From assembly GCF_037392515.1 (NCBI RefSeq), contig NC_090290.1, forward strand, positions 20,287,753-20,351,752: DNA of 64,000 bases, read 5' to 3'. Positions 48,632 to 61,640 of the stretch are shown piece after piece (positions within the stretch are counted from its first letter, which is position 1; each line of letters starts with the position of its first letter). The notes under the pieces were generated by a model. It was given only the letters and a program-made list of their open reading frames with translations, was not told the DNA's origin and did no database searches. The position numbers were made by a program, and so were the translations under genes. The DNA comes from Haliotis asinina (taxonomy: Eukaryota; Mollusca; Gastropoda; Lepetellida; Haliotidae).

Positions 48632-49670
48632 TCGACTTCTGGAACAGTGTGTCGAGCGTGTTCTATTCACAATCAGTGCTCGTATCCGTTTGGGGATCAC
48701 AGTGTTCATATGATGTATTTTTTCATATTTCAAAAATATGTTAGTAATTAGAATATTATTAGCTATATTTTATCCAGAGTAACTTCGTGTGATTTTAGTT
48801 TGTGTTATTTTTGTTCTGCATTTCCTCATTTGGAAACATTATTGCTTGGGCAAAATGCCCAAAAGATTAGATGGGAGCACAATGATACTTGTGATGTTTT
48901 GCAAAAATGCACTTTTTCTTTAACCACTATTTTCATATTGATTTGTTACAGTTACCAAATCGCTTAAATATTTACGCTTGTATTGTTTTTGTTTCTAAAA
49001 CAACATGCATTACTTACACACCATTCTTACTAGATAGAAGTGTAACTTATCTCCCTTTTCCGTGTCAGGATCTGATCGTGGGTTCGATTCTCCGTGACCT
49101 ACTTTCCTACGGTCTTTCCTCAAAGCTTAACTACCAAACTGAATTCTATTCGAAGTATCCAAATCAAATATAAATCTACTTCTATTAATATCCAGCAACA
49201 TAATCGCACGCATCTGGCAGTTAACTGAATCAAGTCAATGTACTGTCAGTTGTTTTCACAAGAAGCACAGATCTTCGTTGACAGATATATAATGATAATA
49301 ATACATATATATGAAAATAACAATAGCATAGCGATAACTGTATCTTAATTCTGCGTACATAATATTTCTGTATTGCTTGTATTATTCATAGTTCAGTATA
49401 CATGTAAGGTCTCTGGAATGTGTGAAACATGTCCGCAACATCAGCCACACTGAATAGTCGTTCTAGTAAGACTGTAATATATGTAAAATGTACCAAGTAT
49501 GTCGATATCTGTAATTTCAAAAGTGTTTTTTTTTTCTAATTTCAAATCGGTTTTGACGTCCTGAAAGCACGATGAGATTGGCATAAATAACATTTTCTGA
49601 CAGAATTCTCCTTTTAATATATTTTCTAAAGATTATTTGGATTTCCCGTTTACAGTGACAAACTGATCTA
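48632..49670. other. 3' flank of receptor gene
   Basis: Presumed 3' UTR then intergenic DNA; AT-rich, no second gene. A clear AATAAA close to the stop was not found. Confidence 0.4.
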
Positions 49671-49766
49671 TGGCCCCATTCCACAAAGCAATCGTTGCGA
49701 TGATCGTTGCTCCAATACTTTAATACAGACTTAGTACCACGTCCATTTTGTGGAACAGGGCCCATG
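49671..49766. repeat. Short MITE-like element
   Basis: Inverted ends GGCCCCATTCCACAAAGC and TTTGTGGAACAGGGCCC, with the CAATCGTTGCGATGATCG inside. A related core is at 43888-43985. Confidence 0.65.
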
Positions 49767-49950
49767 AATGAAAAATTATACCACTTGTATCATATTCTGT
49801 GCTTGTACCTATGGTGTTTTGTTGATATTACCTATGCTCAGCAAGTAATCATTCAGTGTAGTGCATTTGATCTGTAGTCGATAATTGAATATAAAGATGA
49901 CATCATTGAGCTGCTCCTTAGTTCATTTACCTTCGTATGAGTCTGTTTAG

Positions 49951-50112
49951 GGGTGGAGGGGTAGCCACGTAGTTAAAGCATTTGGTCGTCACGCCATGAC
50001 ACGGGTTTGATTCCCCATGTGGGTGCAAAGTGTGAAGCCATTTCTGGTGTCCCCCGCCTTGATATTACTGGAATATTGCTAAAAGCGGCGTGAAGCTAAA
50101 TTCAATCACCAT
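49951..50112 (+). repeat. Repeat B copy
   Basis: GGGGTAGCCACGTAGTTAAA, GGTTTGATTCCCC and a GGCGTGAAGCTAAATTCAAT tail. Confidence 0.78.
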
Positions 50113-50423
50113 GTTTGTCGGCATTTATCTTTTGTGTATTTTTAATGAAGTGAGATCCAGGAAAACAGAGTAACTTGTCTTTCAGCTATCTATATTTTAT
50201 TTTGTGTTGCCCCCATCTGGATAAAGACAACATCTTGTCTGTACGTCTTTTAGTGTTTGACCTTGAGTACGTGTTACAGAAGTGCTAATCTAGTTGGGAG
50301 GGGGGCGGGGATCAAGACACATGTAAAATCAATCAACGCAATATATTGTATTTTGTGCCGTACATGGTTGAATAAAGATGTCATCAGATATGATTTTTCT
50401 AACTCTGTTAACCTAATCTGAGA

Positions 50424-50635
50424 TGGGACCTGAGTCCGGGTTAGAATTGGTCTTCAGCAACCAATGCTTGTTGAAAGAGGCAGCTGACGGGATTGGGTGG
50501 TCAGAATCGACATGGTCGATACTTGTCATCGTATCACAATTGCGAAGATCGATGCTCATGATGTTGAATACTAGATTGCCTGGCCTAGACTCGATTATTT
50601 ACACCTGTAGCTGAAACATTGCTGACTTATGTGCT
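50424..50635 (-). repeat. Repeat A copy, diverged
   Basis: Reverse orientation, CCTGAGTCCGGGTTAGAATT to AAACATTGCTGAC. Confidence 0.75.
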
Positions 50636-53600
50636 ATACACCAAACATAAAAATAACTTTGGTTAAGAAAACAGACCCCAGCATACCTGGTGTCTAATCG
50701 TTAAAACGTTCAACCAACCACCCAAGGTTCAGACACGAGGATGTGCGCACTCTAAGCTATTTAAATCACGACCAGCAGAACACGACTTAAGGACGCCAAG
50801 AACCGTAAATATTCCAACATTGTTTTCAAAATGTATTTACAGCGATATTCAATAACTGAGCAACCTATAGTCTGATTGCAGTGAAAACGTACCGATGAAT
50901 TTCACTTTAAACAAAAGTTTAAATCAAATAAAGTGAAATTAGGATTGCGAATCCTCAATTTTACCTTCAACATGTGAAACTCTGAATGTTATTCAACTTA
51001 GGATTAAAGTTGTTTTAACAAACGATCAGTTTCTAGTCGTTATGATTGGTTTGTATCACGAGGTGGTAAGCGCAGTAGTTGAAACAGTGTAACAGTTGAT
51101 GATGAGTTAACACAGACACACCCTACCTGTTCACGGTGTTACATTTAATGTACATACCCCCTTGTAATACAAAACAATATCGCGACACTGTCATCCTGAA
51201 AACAAAACTCGTGTGTCCAAAGTTTGGGGACGTTTCATTACTCTAGAACTACTCCGGTTTGGATGATTTACCCTTTTATTACACATTATATCACTTCGTA
51301 GTAAGTATATTGTTCTTTAAATATTTTATCTGAAACTCGAACTGCCATATCAATATGACAGCATTAAGTTAAGTGAATCATCTACGACATGGAGACAGTG
51401 ACGTTCGTGTCGTTTGGCCTACTTTGTTCTTGCATTGCCAATTAAAGGACAGAAGGGTTCAAATCAACGTGTATTGAATACGGCGGCAATATGACTTTGT
51501 GAATAATGCAAATACTGGGAACAATATTTGTTGGATTTTGAACACATGGCTGGCGACATCAACTGCAACTCATTAGTCAGAATGGTTGTAAGTGATTGCA
51601 ATTCTTTGTAATAACTTAAGACTACAGGCATTTCTTTTATGGCTTTATTCTGGTATACCCCGCCTTGATATTACTGATTTTTGTAATAACTTCGGTATGA
51701 ACACTACTGCAGTACCCACAATTAACTATGCTGGTATTATAAACGCATTGTTTTCCATTAGGGTAAACATAGCTAGGTTTAAATACTTATTGACCACATC
51801 ATAGATACGAAAAATTAACTAGACTCTAACTGAATGAACACATACAAGAAACAAATTACTACTGAACAATAACTATTGACTAGAGCGGTGTCACGTATTA
51901 CCGAACAAGCGGCTATTACTGAACAAAATTCCATTTCCGCATTGTTTACTCAATTTGCCGATCGCCACAGCAATTTTCATGCGCGTGTATTGAAATGGGA
52001 ACTTCCTCTCCCGGAAAAACAAGTGTCTGCTCCTTATATAAAACTGACGAAAAGACAAGCAACTGGCATCACATCCTTAAACGTTGTGCGAATATTGTCG
52101 ATGAGATGGCTAAGCCAACAAGTCTTGATGAAAACTGGGATACCCCATTCTAAATACAGCACTATTTCTATTTAAGTGCATTACGTTGTTCCAAACCAGA
52201 ATGCAAAGCTTTACTAACCATATATGGACTATAGCCTCCGATCAACACTAATCCTTCATTATGCAACTCTGTCGTCCTTTACCAAACAAGCGCCATTGAA
52301 GTCAGCAATTTTCACTGCTCAACGTTATGCCTAAAGCCGTTTGTGTCGATTATTTGTTGATACTAAAACAAACGGTTTTTAATTACTCTATGTGGTTTAT
52401 GGAGTAAAGTGTCAAGGCAAACACAAAACAAGATCATTATACTTGTCTCCATTCTCTGGCCGTTCGTGTTAGAATTTAACTTGTTTTGTGTATATACATA
52501 ATCGTTAACTTTGGAAACGTGCCCTACTGACAAAAACACGATGATCGTTCATAGAGTAATCGGTTTTACTGTTCAAGCTTTTGCGTTCTCCCAAGTTAAA
52601 TATTTAAAAATTAGACATTAGTGTGGCGAACAACTTACTTTTACATCAGGAACATGTTTTGTTGAAACATGTCGGCAAACGTTTAGGATATTCGACCGTG
52701 ACTTTATAGGAATATCAAGGGCAGTTAATTTCACGACTTTGTTGAGTGAGATTTCCCTTAGACTGTGCTCTATTACTAACTGACGGGCACCTTGCACGTC
52801 ATTTAATCATTTTCACCCTTATCTCTGTTGAAATACGTAATTCCATTACTTTTCATGACTTTTGATTTTTCTCTCACATAAAGTAGGTCCACATATCAAA
52901 ATACATACACGTTAATCATGTATTGTGCGGCTTCGAGTACATCATATTTTCCTGCATTTTTATCTTCCGTATACCCCATGCTTTTTTGTATTCAGACATG
53001 AAATAATAGAAAGTGTCGTTGACGTTGTGTGCAGTCATGCCCATATGTGATCAAGTCGCTTTGCATTCAAAACAGTTCAGTTTACTCCATAATATACATT
53101 TACTGAAATGATGTTTAAATAAGAAAGCGACCAGACAGATATCAACTCAATAAAAATGAAGATCATTAAATGAAGATTGTATAAGTATCTATATTTGAAA
53201 AACCTAACAAATAGATACATACTGGAACACATTTGTTCAGAGACACTGTTCAGGAATACCTGTTTGATAGTGTAAACCAGGAAATTTTTGCGTCCATAAT
53301 ATTTTGCAATTGAACATCAATACCATAAATGCGACGATAAAATTTTGCGAGTTGTAAGGCTTTGATCGGTGTACACACTTTGCCATTTTATTTTATGAAA
53401 GCGACAACACCGAAGCGTCACTTCACGTACGGTGATTGCTTCCTGTTTTGTAATACTACGCAAGCGATACACGAGTACTGTTAATAGTGGACCCGATTGC
53501 AATTGTTTTGTTGTCTCCAGAATCACTTTCAAGAAGTGGGCGATTATATTGGAGTAGAGACATTCATTTGTAACATGTCATTATATCCCCCAGCTGAGAG

Positions 53601-54240
53601 CCACGATGCGACCCGCTAGATTTCCCTTCCCCTTTTATATTTTCATTTTCCCGTAATCGGAAAATTATGATTAAACGATTTCTCAAATAATATCTATGGT
53701 CGTCTTTTTCCCAATATCAATGGCATTCCGCATACATCCTGCTTGTCTTCTGAATCAGCAAAACTATTGATCGTCGACATGAGAAAGCAGCTTTAAATAA
53801 ATGTGAAAATTTATCAATGCGACACAATAAACATAGCATTTTCCGCGTTAATTTATCGCATACAAAAATTTCCTGGTTTACAGTACCTTGATTTACAAGT
53901 GAATATAAGAACTGTGTTTTCAACAAAATTTAAAAAATATAAAAATTACACGGAATTTCCTTTAGATTTATTTTTTTGCTGATTTTTCGAATAGTGAATG
54001 CTTTCCTTCAAACTTCTGCATTTTGAACAAAGATGAAAGAATATTTCTTCTGTGTTTGGGCCTACTGTTTATCAAATTATTTAACTGACATCGTTAAATT
54101 ATATGAAAGTTGAATCTGATGTGCCTTTTTTGTTAACATGCTACCCGTTCACCCAGCTTAACTGGCCATATTTCTTTCAGCACACTCGATATGGTTTGAT
54201 TTATAGTTGTTATCTGGTAAAAGGAAAGAAATTACAAGGA
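50636..54240. other. AT-rich intergenic, nothing recognised
   Basis: No coding exon or known repeat supported over 3.6 kb. Confidence 0.5.
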
Positions 54241-55181
54241 GGTATTAGCGGGGTAGAAGTCGGCGGCGGAAGTCAAGCGGGATAGAAAAGCGGCACTATA
54301 TGCAGACGTTTGCAGCTATGCACAGCATTGCAGATGTGCATGTTATGCATCGCCAGAAACCCCATGGAAAGACCTTTCAAATGAATCATAGATATTAGAA
54401 ATCCAAAGAGGGATAACGAAATTAGAACGAAAGTCTACTTCCGCCACCGCCGTCGCGACGGAACTAACATGCGGCATTACATACGGACATGCCTAGCACC
54501 TTTGTTCAACGACGCACATGCACATGCCATGCACATGCCATACACCGCCAGAAGCGAATTGAAATGCTCTTTCTAATGAATATAAGATATTAAAAGTCGC
54601 ATTAGGCATACAGACATGATTAACCAACGAATCATGCGCTGATGGTGTGGGTGACGCACTGGACATGCGACATGATACATAGACGTATGCAGCTTGACAT
54701 GCCCATGCACGTCGTAAAAGTGCTTTGCACTTGAAAGCTTTGAACGGATATAGAAAAATATAGCCGAAAAAGATATACCATATTAGATATATAAAGAATT
54801 GTATAATTGAACCAAATATATTATGAAATAGGGTTTTGTGGAAACACCCCAACGAACTTTTTAAGAGCTATTTGTGTTAACCGGCACTCACCACGTGGAG
54901 GTTGCTCTTTTAAGAGTGCCATTTTCCTTTTCCTGCACCATTCCCACAACAGCAAGTTCGAACAGCGAAACCCTTTATTACTGCTGTATAATGGGTCGAA
55001 ACCGACATTAGGTTATGGAATTACAGGCTATAACCTACTACTTCTATCCTACGGTTTTGGCTTGATCTATTTTCCGGTCTACTTTCACCCTTCCCCCTAC
55101 CTTCCATGATCTACTTGTTTCTTACCTTTTGGACCTTGTGAGCTTCCCTTTGCCTTTGCTTTTCCCTTCCCCCTACCTTCA

Positions 55182-55250
55182 GGGGGTTGGGGCTGGGGCT
55201 GGGGCTGGGGCTGGGGCTGGGGCTGGAGCTGGGGCTGGGGCTAGAGCTGG
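55182..55250 (+). repeat. (GGGGCT)n repeat
   Basis: About nine hexamers with two GGAGCT/AGAGCT variants. Many G4 runs spaced by CT favour a G-quadruplex on the plus strand. Confidence 0.95.
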
Positions 55251-55559
55251 GTGGAGGAATCTGTTGGAACTGACGCCGATGCAGATTCCTCAGCGTTTGA
55301 TGCTTGTTGGATAACACCTAGCACAAAAGCACACTCACTAGCAGCCTGTGAGGGTGTCTTCTTAGCGTAGTACCTATTGACAGTCTTAGGACATGTGCAG
55401 GATAGTCACTGGCCACCTTACGTTTTGCAGCATCGTTGGGATGCTGCCTTGCCACTTCAGTCTCCAAAGCTTTCCGAACATCCGTGGCCGTAAATGTCCT
55501 ACGTTCGTTTTCCAGGTTGGTTTTAAGGAAACCCCTCTTTGCACAAGCTTAGGGTGACC

Positions 55560-55915
55560 AGAAAGCTCATGGACGTCTTGTGATCCATGAAAGAAATTTT
55601 GTACCTCCCGGCAACACACCGTCCCTTATTGAAATCAGCCTACTTCATACACGACCACTGAAGGTCTTTGGGCATGTCCATGTTGAATTATCCCACAAGA
55701 CAAGTACCGCATCACCAGGCGCTGATCGTCCTCAGATGGAAGTTGATCTGCCTTGGCCCGGTCCAGGATGTCCTTCACCACTTGCCTGGTTGCAGGATCA
55801 GTGTACCCCTTTTGAACACGGAAATGGGCGGCGGTTGTTTGGTTTCATCTCTGAATTCTGTAACAGATTTACGGATCTCTTTGCGTTTACACTGGCTACT
55901 GACACCTGTATATGA
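55560..55915 (-). pseudogene. Tyrosine-recombinase (Crypton-like) transposon fragment
   Basis: Minus strand reads VFKRGTLILQPG..., DILDRAKADQLPSEDDQRLV, MRYLSCGI and HAQRPSVV. This Asp-Asp-Gln-Arg and QRPSV pattern is what I associate with a large mollusc family of tyrosine-recombinase transposons. No catalytic Arg/His/Tyr set is present and the frame closes shortly after, so it is a fragment. Confidence 0.5.
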
Positions 55916-56840
55916 ACAATGTGTAGCAAATTATCGAAAACCCTTGGCGACATTTTAACATACGTTTTGGGTTGGCCTAAGCAAACCATGATTCGGCTGT
56001 TTAACCTGCAGAAACCCCATTTTGTGAAAGGACCGTGTTAAAATAATGAATTTCATCTAAGTGCTCAAATATATCAAAGTTGATACAAGCCATGTTACTA
56101 ATTGGGAAAACATGTTTTTGGATATGATAGAAAAAACTTAGAAACGCGGCCACACGTGTCACCAGCATTACACCCTGCTTTTTTAAAGAATATTGGTTAA
56201 ATATTGATAAAACCCTGAACGAGTTGGCTCACTTTCATGGAACCTATCATAAAAGCCAGTGTTTGTAAGATTAGCCCTGACTGTTTTGTTTGTAATTATA
56301 CCGAGTACCACTTCTGGTAGACACAGTTAAACCAGCACTGGTACTCGGCTTTGGATTACTAGTTGAAGGAGAGGCTACAGATGCGTCCTCTCCTTGAATT
56401 GTGTGGCCAAAGTGTTTAAGTATCCTGATGTAATCTGGGATTTGATTTTTGTATACACTGTATGAGCCACAAAATGCCAATAGAGGCGACGTTGACAAAA
56501 GCTGTGTAGCAGTATGGGACTCGCTACGGCGGCGATTTTGGGCGTGTAGAGCAGGAGTAGAACCACCAGGATAAGAGTTCCGTCCGTAACCCCGCTCACA
56601 ATGCTATGCAGCCAGTTGCTGTAAAAGCTGAAATACAATTAAAACGATAAGTATTGGGCACACGAAGAAAACAATGAAACTGAGAAGAAACTTTGAGAAG
56701 GAAATGGGTATCGAACCTGTGGTTGTTAGCCGGAAGTTAAATGGAACAATGAAGCTTTAAGGTAAATGTAACGTAAATGTTGCTGTGGAGAGCTACAGAA
56801 AAAGTATTGATACTAATAGGACGACTGATTGTACTCACTA

Positions 56841-57037
56841 TTATAGAGGGTTCTGTGCTCTGATGGCATCCAGGAGACATTCAAAGGCCTGTCTCTCCTT
56901 CACGATACATGATCTCCAGATATACTGTGAGAGGTGATGGCCGAAGTTAGCTCGAGTGGAATGAGTAGACGGCAGCTGCCGTTTCACACACCACCAACGA
57001 TTTTCTATTAAATTTGTGCAGGCCCTGCTTTCTGGAT
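56841..57037 (-). CDS. ISXO2/Merlin-like transposase-domain 3' exon
   Basis: Minus strand encodes CTNLIENRWWCVKRQLP then NFGHHLSQYIWR and ends in TAA at 56841-56843. The TN-IEN-W-x-VKR-LP pattern is the C-terminal catalytic part of ISXO2/IS1595-type (Merlin) transposases. A clean acceptor (TTCGTTCCAG) precedes it, so it looks like a terminal exon, either of a host-spliced gene or of an intron-containing transposon. Upstream exons were not identified. Confidence 0.5.
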
Positions 57038-57589
57038 CTGGAACGAATGATTATGTTTTTTTGTGTACGCAACATAAATAACTTTCTAATTCATCATATA
57101 TAATATATAAATTCATATATAAAAAGAACTCTCGGCTTTCTCTGCAAATTCCTCCCAAAACCTAAGTCCTCTCTACTAATCGTCCACGATTATATTCTCC
57201 AAACTTTGCCTCGTCATTTTCCACAGTACAGTCCACGCCTCCAATCTGTGACACGCTGGATTCCTCTATAGCATTAATGCACACCTCTCGGCAATATAAT
57301 CAGCTATTGTCTCTCTTCTAGTTCCTTTAGTCTCACGTGGAATGCTGGTTTCCTCAGCACACAGTGTGTAATGGAATTTCGTGGCAAAGCAATATAATAT
57401 GAGTAAAGTTTTATGAACCCCCAAATTATGAAACATTCTTCATTTCAATGCGGTAATCAAATCGTTATGTCAATAGTGTACACTTATATAACTAGTAGTG
57501 ATTAACACTGTAATTGAGTAAGCTCATTTATGAATTACACAACCGTAAGGATAACACAAGGAAAATGACCTCAATTGTCATCGACCTCT

Positions 57590-57660
57590 GTGACACAGAG
57601 GTAAGAGCAGTGGACTGTCACGCCAGCGTCTCGAGATCGAATCCAGCCTTCGACACCTGT
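57590..57660 (+). repeat. tRNA-like SINE head
   Basis: ACAGAGGTAAGAGCAGTGGA, then AGATCGAATCC: A- and B-box-like spacing without a closed acceptor stem. Confidence 0.4.
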
Positions 57661-58309
57661 GTTCATTTGTATCTTAGAATGTTTCATTTGCACCTTATAA
57701 GTAGTTGTTGGTTAATATGATCTTATTCTTTCTCCAAGTTTCCAGCAGCAGCACAACACAGAGCAAGGATAACGGAAGTGGTGCCGAAGTAGGGGATGAG
57801 GTGGGATGAACATGTGAAAGAAAGCAGACTGCATCTGACAAATATTTTAAACGCTAAATCCCCCAAAATAAATAAGCGCCCTTTTTTATAAAATAATATC
57901 TAGGTGTACGCATTTGAGGGGATTGAAACGCCGTTTTGAGCGGGTGTTACGGGCGGAACTACTTTACCCGCCATTGACAAAAGGAACTCCAAACTTGTTA
58001 GCGAAATCGCCTTAAGGATAAGTGATTGGTTTGCTCGCAATGTTTAGATAAGGTTATCATAAGACACTTATAATTACATGAAACATGTAAAAACATGAAA
58101 GATGAAATCTTTTGTTTTACCCATTTTACGATTATTATATCAACAGTACCTTTTAGCAATGGGTTTATTCATTTTGGAAAGAGTTTTCATAAATAAGCTG
58201 CAATCTTAGTGGAAAACATTTTTGTCCAACCGCTGGCTTGCTGTAAGGTTGAAGATGAGAAACACATGAAAATACAGGCGGCCTCATATATATACATGCA
58301 CTTACCTTA

Positions 58310-58656
58310 CTGGTGTTTTGGGCGTTTCTCAGTAACAACAAATGCCTTGAGACCTGTCTTCCAAGAGACTTGTTGAACACATGTGTTTCGTCTGCTGCCA
58401 TTCCTTCAGTACGAACGAGCACGAAAAATTCGTGCAACGGAAGTAAGTCCTGATTGGTTTAACTTGTTACCTTAACAGCACGTGATAGTCCGGGGAGCAC
58501 CTGCTGGAAATATACACTTTTGCCTGATGACACATTCGACTTAAGCTCGCAAGCTGACAGATGTTGTTTTCGACTGATTTCGTTTATTTTTCGTTCGATT
58601 TCGACTTTCCTTGTCGTCACAATAGGGCTATCCCACTTTGTGTCAAGTGGACTCAT
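58310..58656 (-). CDS. Possible 5' exon(s) of an unidentified minus-strand gene
   Basis: Two candidate starts: ATG 58656 opens a 65-codon charged frame (MSPLDTKWDSPIVTTRKVEI..., VYFQQ) with a possible GTAACA donor, and ATG 58395 in a good context (GGAATGGCAGCA) opens MAADETHVFNKSLGRQ... to a strong donor AAG|GTAAGTGC near 58305. The first could be a uORF of the second. No family recognised, no downstream exons joined. Confidence 0.3.
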
Positions 58657-58659
58657 TTG

Positions 58660-60221
58660 TGCAAAACAAATAAACTAAGCATGAATATAGACAAGTCGTA
58701 TTGCGGAGAATTTATTTAATTCAGTACTGCGGGAGTTGTGTTGTTCAGTCCCCGAATTCACAAAATCCTTACATAAAAGTTATTTCCTCAAGTGTGAACA
58801 AGGACATAATAGCATATATATAATACAATGGAAATATTACATATTATTTCTCAAGCGATTTTCTTTAGGGTATATGCACGCTGCGCATGAGGTCTGAGCG
58901 TTGGTAGGTCCGTTGTCGTAATCATGTGACACCAACAGATCTCTGGTAGCATCTGTTGGACATGCGGACAAGCTGCACACAAACTGTCGCGAAAGTATCT
59001 CTGTCACCTGAGATTAAAACTGGTCACACTGGATAACATGCACAGTGTGAAATAACAATCAGTAAGGTTATGAAGATGTACACATGATCTCACACCACAG
59101 TTCATCGAGGAGGTCAGTCAGATAATCACGGTACTGGAGAATATGGATTAGAACATCTGCGTAGAACAGACCACACCTGTGATACAAGTCACTATCGCCC
59201 TGATTCTCTTTAACGACAGCACAGGTTTGCACCACAAAGTTAGCCGCTGCATTGCAGATTGATGTCTTCTACGAATTCACCCAGGCTTTGTGCATGCACA
59301 GATTCGGGTGTATTTGGTGAAACTCGTGTAGGTCTGATTCCACTAATCTCTGTCTGTATGACGTGGCTTCAAAGTTTATGACATACTTTTTCACAAGTTT
59401 CTTCCGCGCAGTCTGCTTTATAAAGTTCCCTGTCTGTACATAAGACTCCAGGTGCTGATGCAAGCCGTATTTATGAAGAATTCTCACAATGCCAGAGATG
59501 AAACCCGTGGACTTCTAAGTTCATAGATCTGATGAGAAATACATGGTGAGGCAAATGGTGTCTCTTCATATTAATGAGCCTGCCCATGCATAACAGATTT
59601 CGAGTATCTATCACAGTCTAAATTGAACAGAGTACAAGCAGACCAAGACAGATGTCTGCCCTGGTTCTTGCTGGCAGATTTATATTTACTTCACCGCATG
59701 AGGGTATGCTCGTTCGAGCATGGTTATCGCATGTTTGGTAAGACCATCTATAGAGTGTCTTTGGTAACAGAGATGCTGCAAGTAACTTGCCGGCTGTCAT
59801 CGGATTCATTAACTTTGAGTGGAACCCTTTCCGCAACAACACGTGTGTTTGCTGTCAGTGTGTTACTAGCCTACAGAACAAGCTCGATGGAGGACATTCT
59901 CTGCGTGAGCACTATGCCCGCATGACTGATGATACCAGTCTAAAGCACAAGTTAACTAAACAGCGTGATTTCCGGATGGTTTCTAAAACATTTCTGGAAC
60001 CGCACAAAATCACGTGAATAAAACATTTATATTGAGCATTTCAAAAACATTTCAGGAAATCATTTTGAAAACCTTATAGTTAAACGTTTACGAATGTGTC
60101 TCTAAAGCATTTCTGGAACCATGCAAAATCACGTGAATAAAACATTTAAAAAAACGTTTCTGGAACCTTTCAGGAAATGTTTTTGGGATGTTTTTAAAAA
60201 CAGTTTTGTGTTAGCTGGGTT
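58660..60221. other. Intergenic, nothing recognised
   Basis: Short frames only. 60000-60190 has a locally repeated unit (ATTTCTGGAACC-GCAAAATCACGTGAATAAAACATTT) present twice. Confidence 0.5.
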
Positions 60222-60372
60222 GTGGAGAAAGCGTTAGCTAGTCACGGCAAAGCTCTGGGTTCGATTCTCCCATTTGTGCAGTGTGTGCAGCCGATTTATG
60301 CGGTCCCCTGTCGTGATATTGGCGAAAGTCTGTTTAAAGCAGCGTAGAACATAAAAAAAACCTCACTCAACG
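60222..60372 (+). repeat. Repeat B copy
   Basis: GAGAAAGCGTTAGCTAGTCA and GGGTTCGATTCTCCC; tail GCAGCGTAGAACATAAAA. Confidence 0.72.
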
Positions 60373-60524
60373 CAAATATCGACCTTTGACCAACTCTTGT
60401 CTAACCAATATTATTGGCAAAATTGTGATTATTGTCTCACGAGAAAATACCAAGACTGATGCCAAGATACGTCGGCTCCAGGACAAGGGATGTCACACAT
60501 GGGTGCTTCCAACCCTTCTAATCC

Positions 60525-60725
60525 TGGCCTAAGCAAACCATGATTCGGCTGTTTAACCGTTTCAATATGAAAGGTCATGCAGACATGAAATCGACCCAAA
60601 CGATTACACCCGGGTGTTGACGTCATAAGCAGCCATGTCATTGGGTCGTCTCGTGCGCCACAGTAACAAGACGACTTCGTGCTGCTGGACCTAATACGGA
60701 CCTACTGCATCGTAGGAACCATCTG
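60525..60725 (+). pseudogene. Tc1-like transposase N-terminal remnant
   Basis: Encodes MIRLFNRFNMKG and, after a gap, a TVTRRLRAAG-like helix-turn-helix. Its first ~33 bp also occur at 55974-56006. Confidence 0.4.
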
Positions 60726-61467
60726 CAGTGAGCATCGCTACATCGCTGTTTATTGTTAAACTATCATTTTTTTATAAAACGCTTGTAAGGCAGAGTGCCA
60801 TGACGTACATTTTCCATTTCCTCAAAAGGTTTTGTTATTTATATCTTATTCCAAGAAACACAGCCTGTGTACTTTCTTTAGGTCGTCGGTCTATATATAG
60901 AGAAACTAGAACAATGACTAAAACTATTTATTACTGTACCATTATAATTTAGTTTGTGTTCTTTTATTTCCATTACGTTCAAGAGAACATGAGCAGAAGC
61001 AATGGTCTACACATATTCTCTGACCAGAAACTCTTAAAGGAAACCACGGTAAATATTTCCGTATTTCGTGACAATATCCTCTGCACCATGCACGTTAGAA
61101 CGTGAACTGAACTTGAGAGCAAAGGGGTGTTGAAGAGTAATGACTGATTAAATTTATATTTCACCCAATGTGACAACAATTACAGCTAAATTCGATATAA
61201 TTAGAAGCGACAAAACCTTTTCCACATAGATATAAATAAATATAATCCCACAAATGTGTAGTTTTGTTTTTGTATTCACCGAACTGTCAACGGAAAACTA
61301 AGTACCCTAGCTGTCCTTTACAGGGTCTCCTTCAGTGGGAAATATCGTCAGAGAATTCTGATGATAAAATTGATATGGCACTTATACAACAAAAATAAAT
61401 TAAATATGCAGAATTATCAGGTCTTCAACACGCAAGTGACACCCGTGAAGTAGTGAATGCTGACTGA

Positions 61468-61640
61468 CGAGGGGTGGGGTAGTCTTGTGGTTAAAGCGTT
61501 CGCCCGTCACTATGAAGACCCGGATTCGGTTCCCCAATGGCAAAGCCCATTGGGGACAATTTGTGGAGACCATTTGTGGTGTTCCCCGCCGTGATATTCT
61601 TGAAAATTGCTAAAGGCGGCGTAAAACTATACTCGGTCGC
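61468..61640 (+). repeat. Repeat B copy
   Basis: GGGGTAGTCTTGTGGTTAAA, GGATTCGGTTCCCC and GGCGGCGTAAAACTATACTC; a CAATGG-CAAAGCCCATTGG hairpin is inserted in the middle. Confidence 0.77.

Noticed and set aside
57590..57660. tRNA gene
   Set aside because: Has A/B-box-like strings but no closable acceptor stem or anticodon arm; treated as SINE head.
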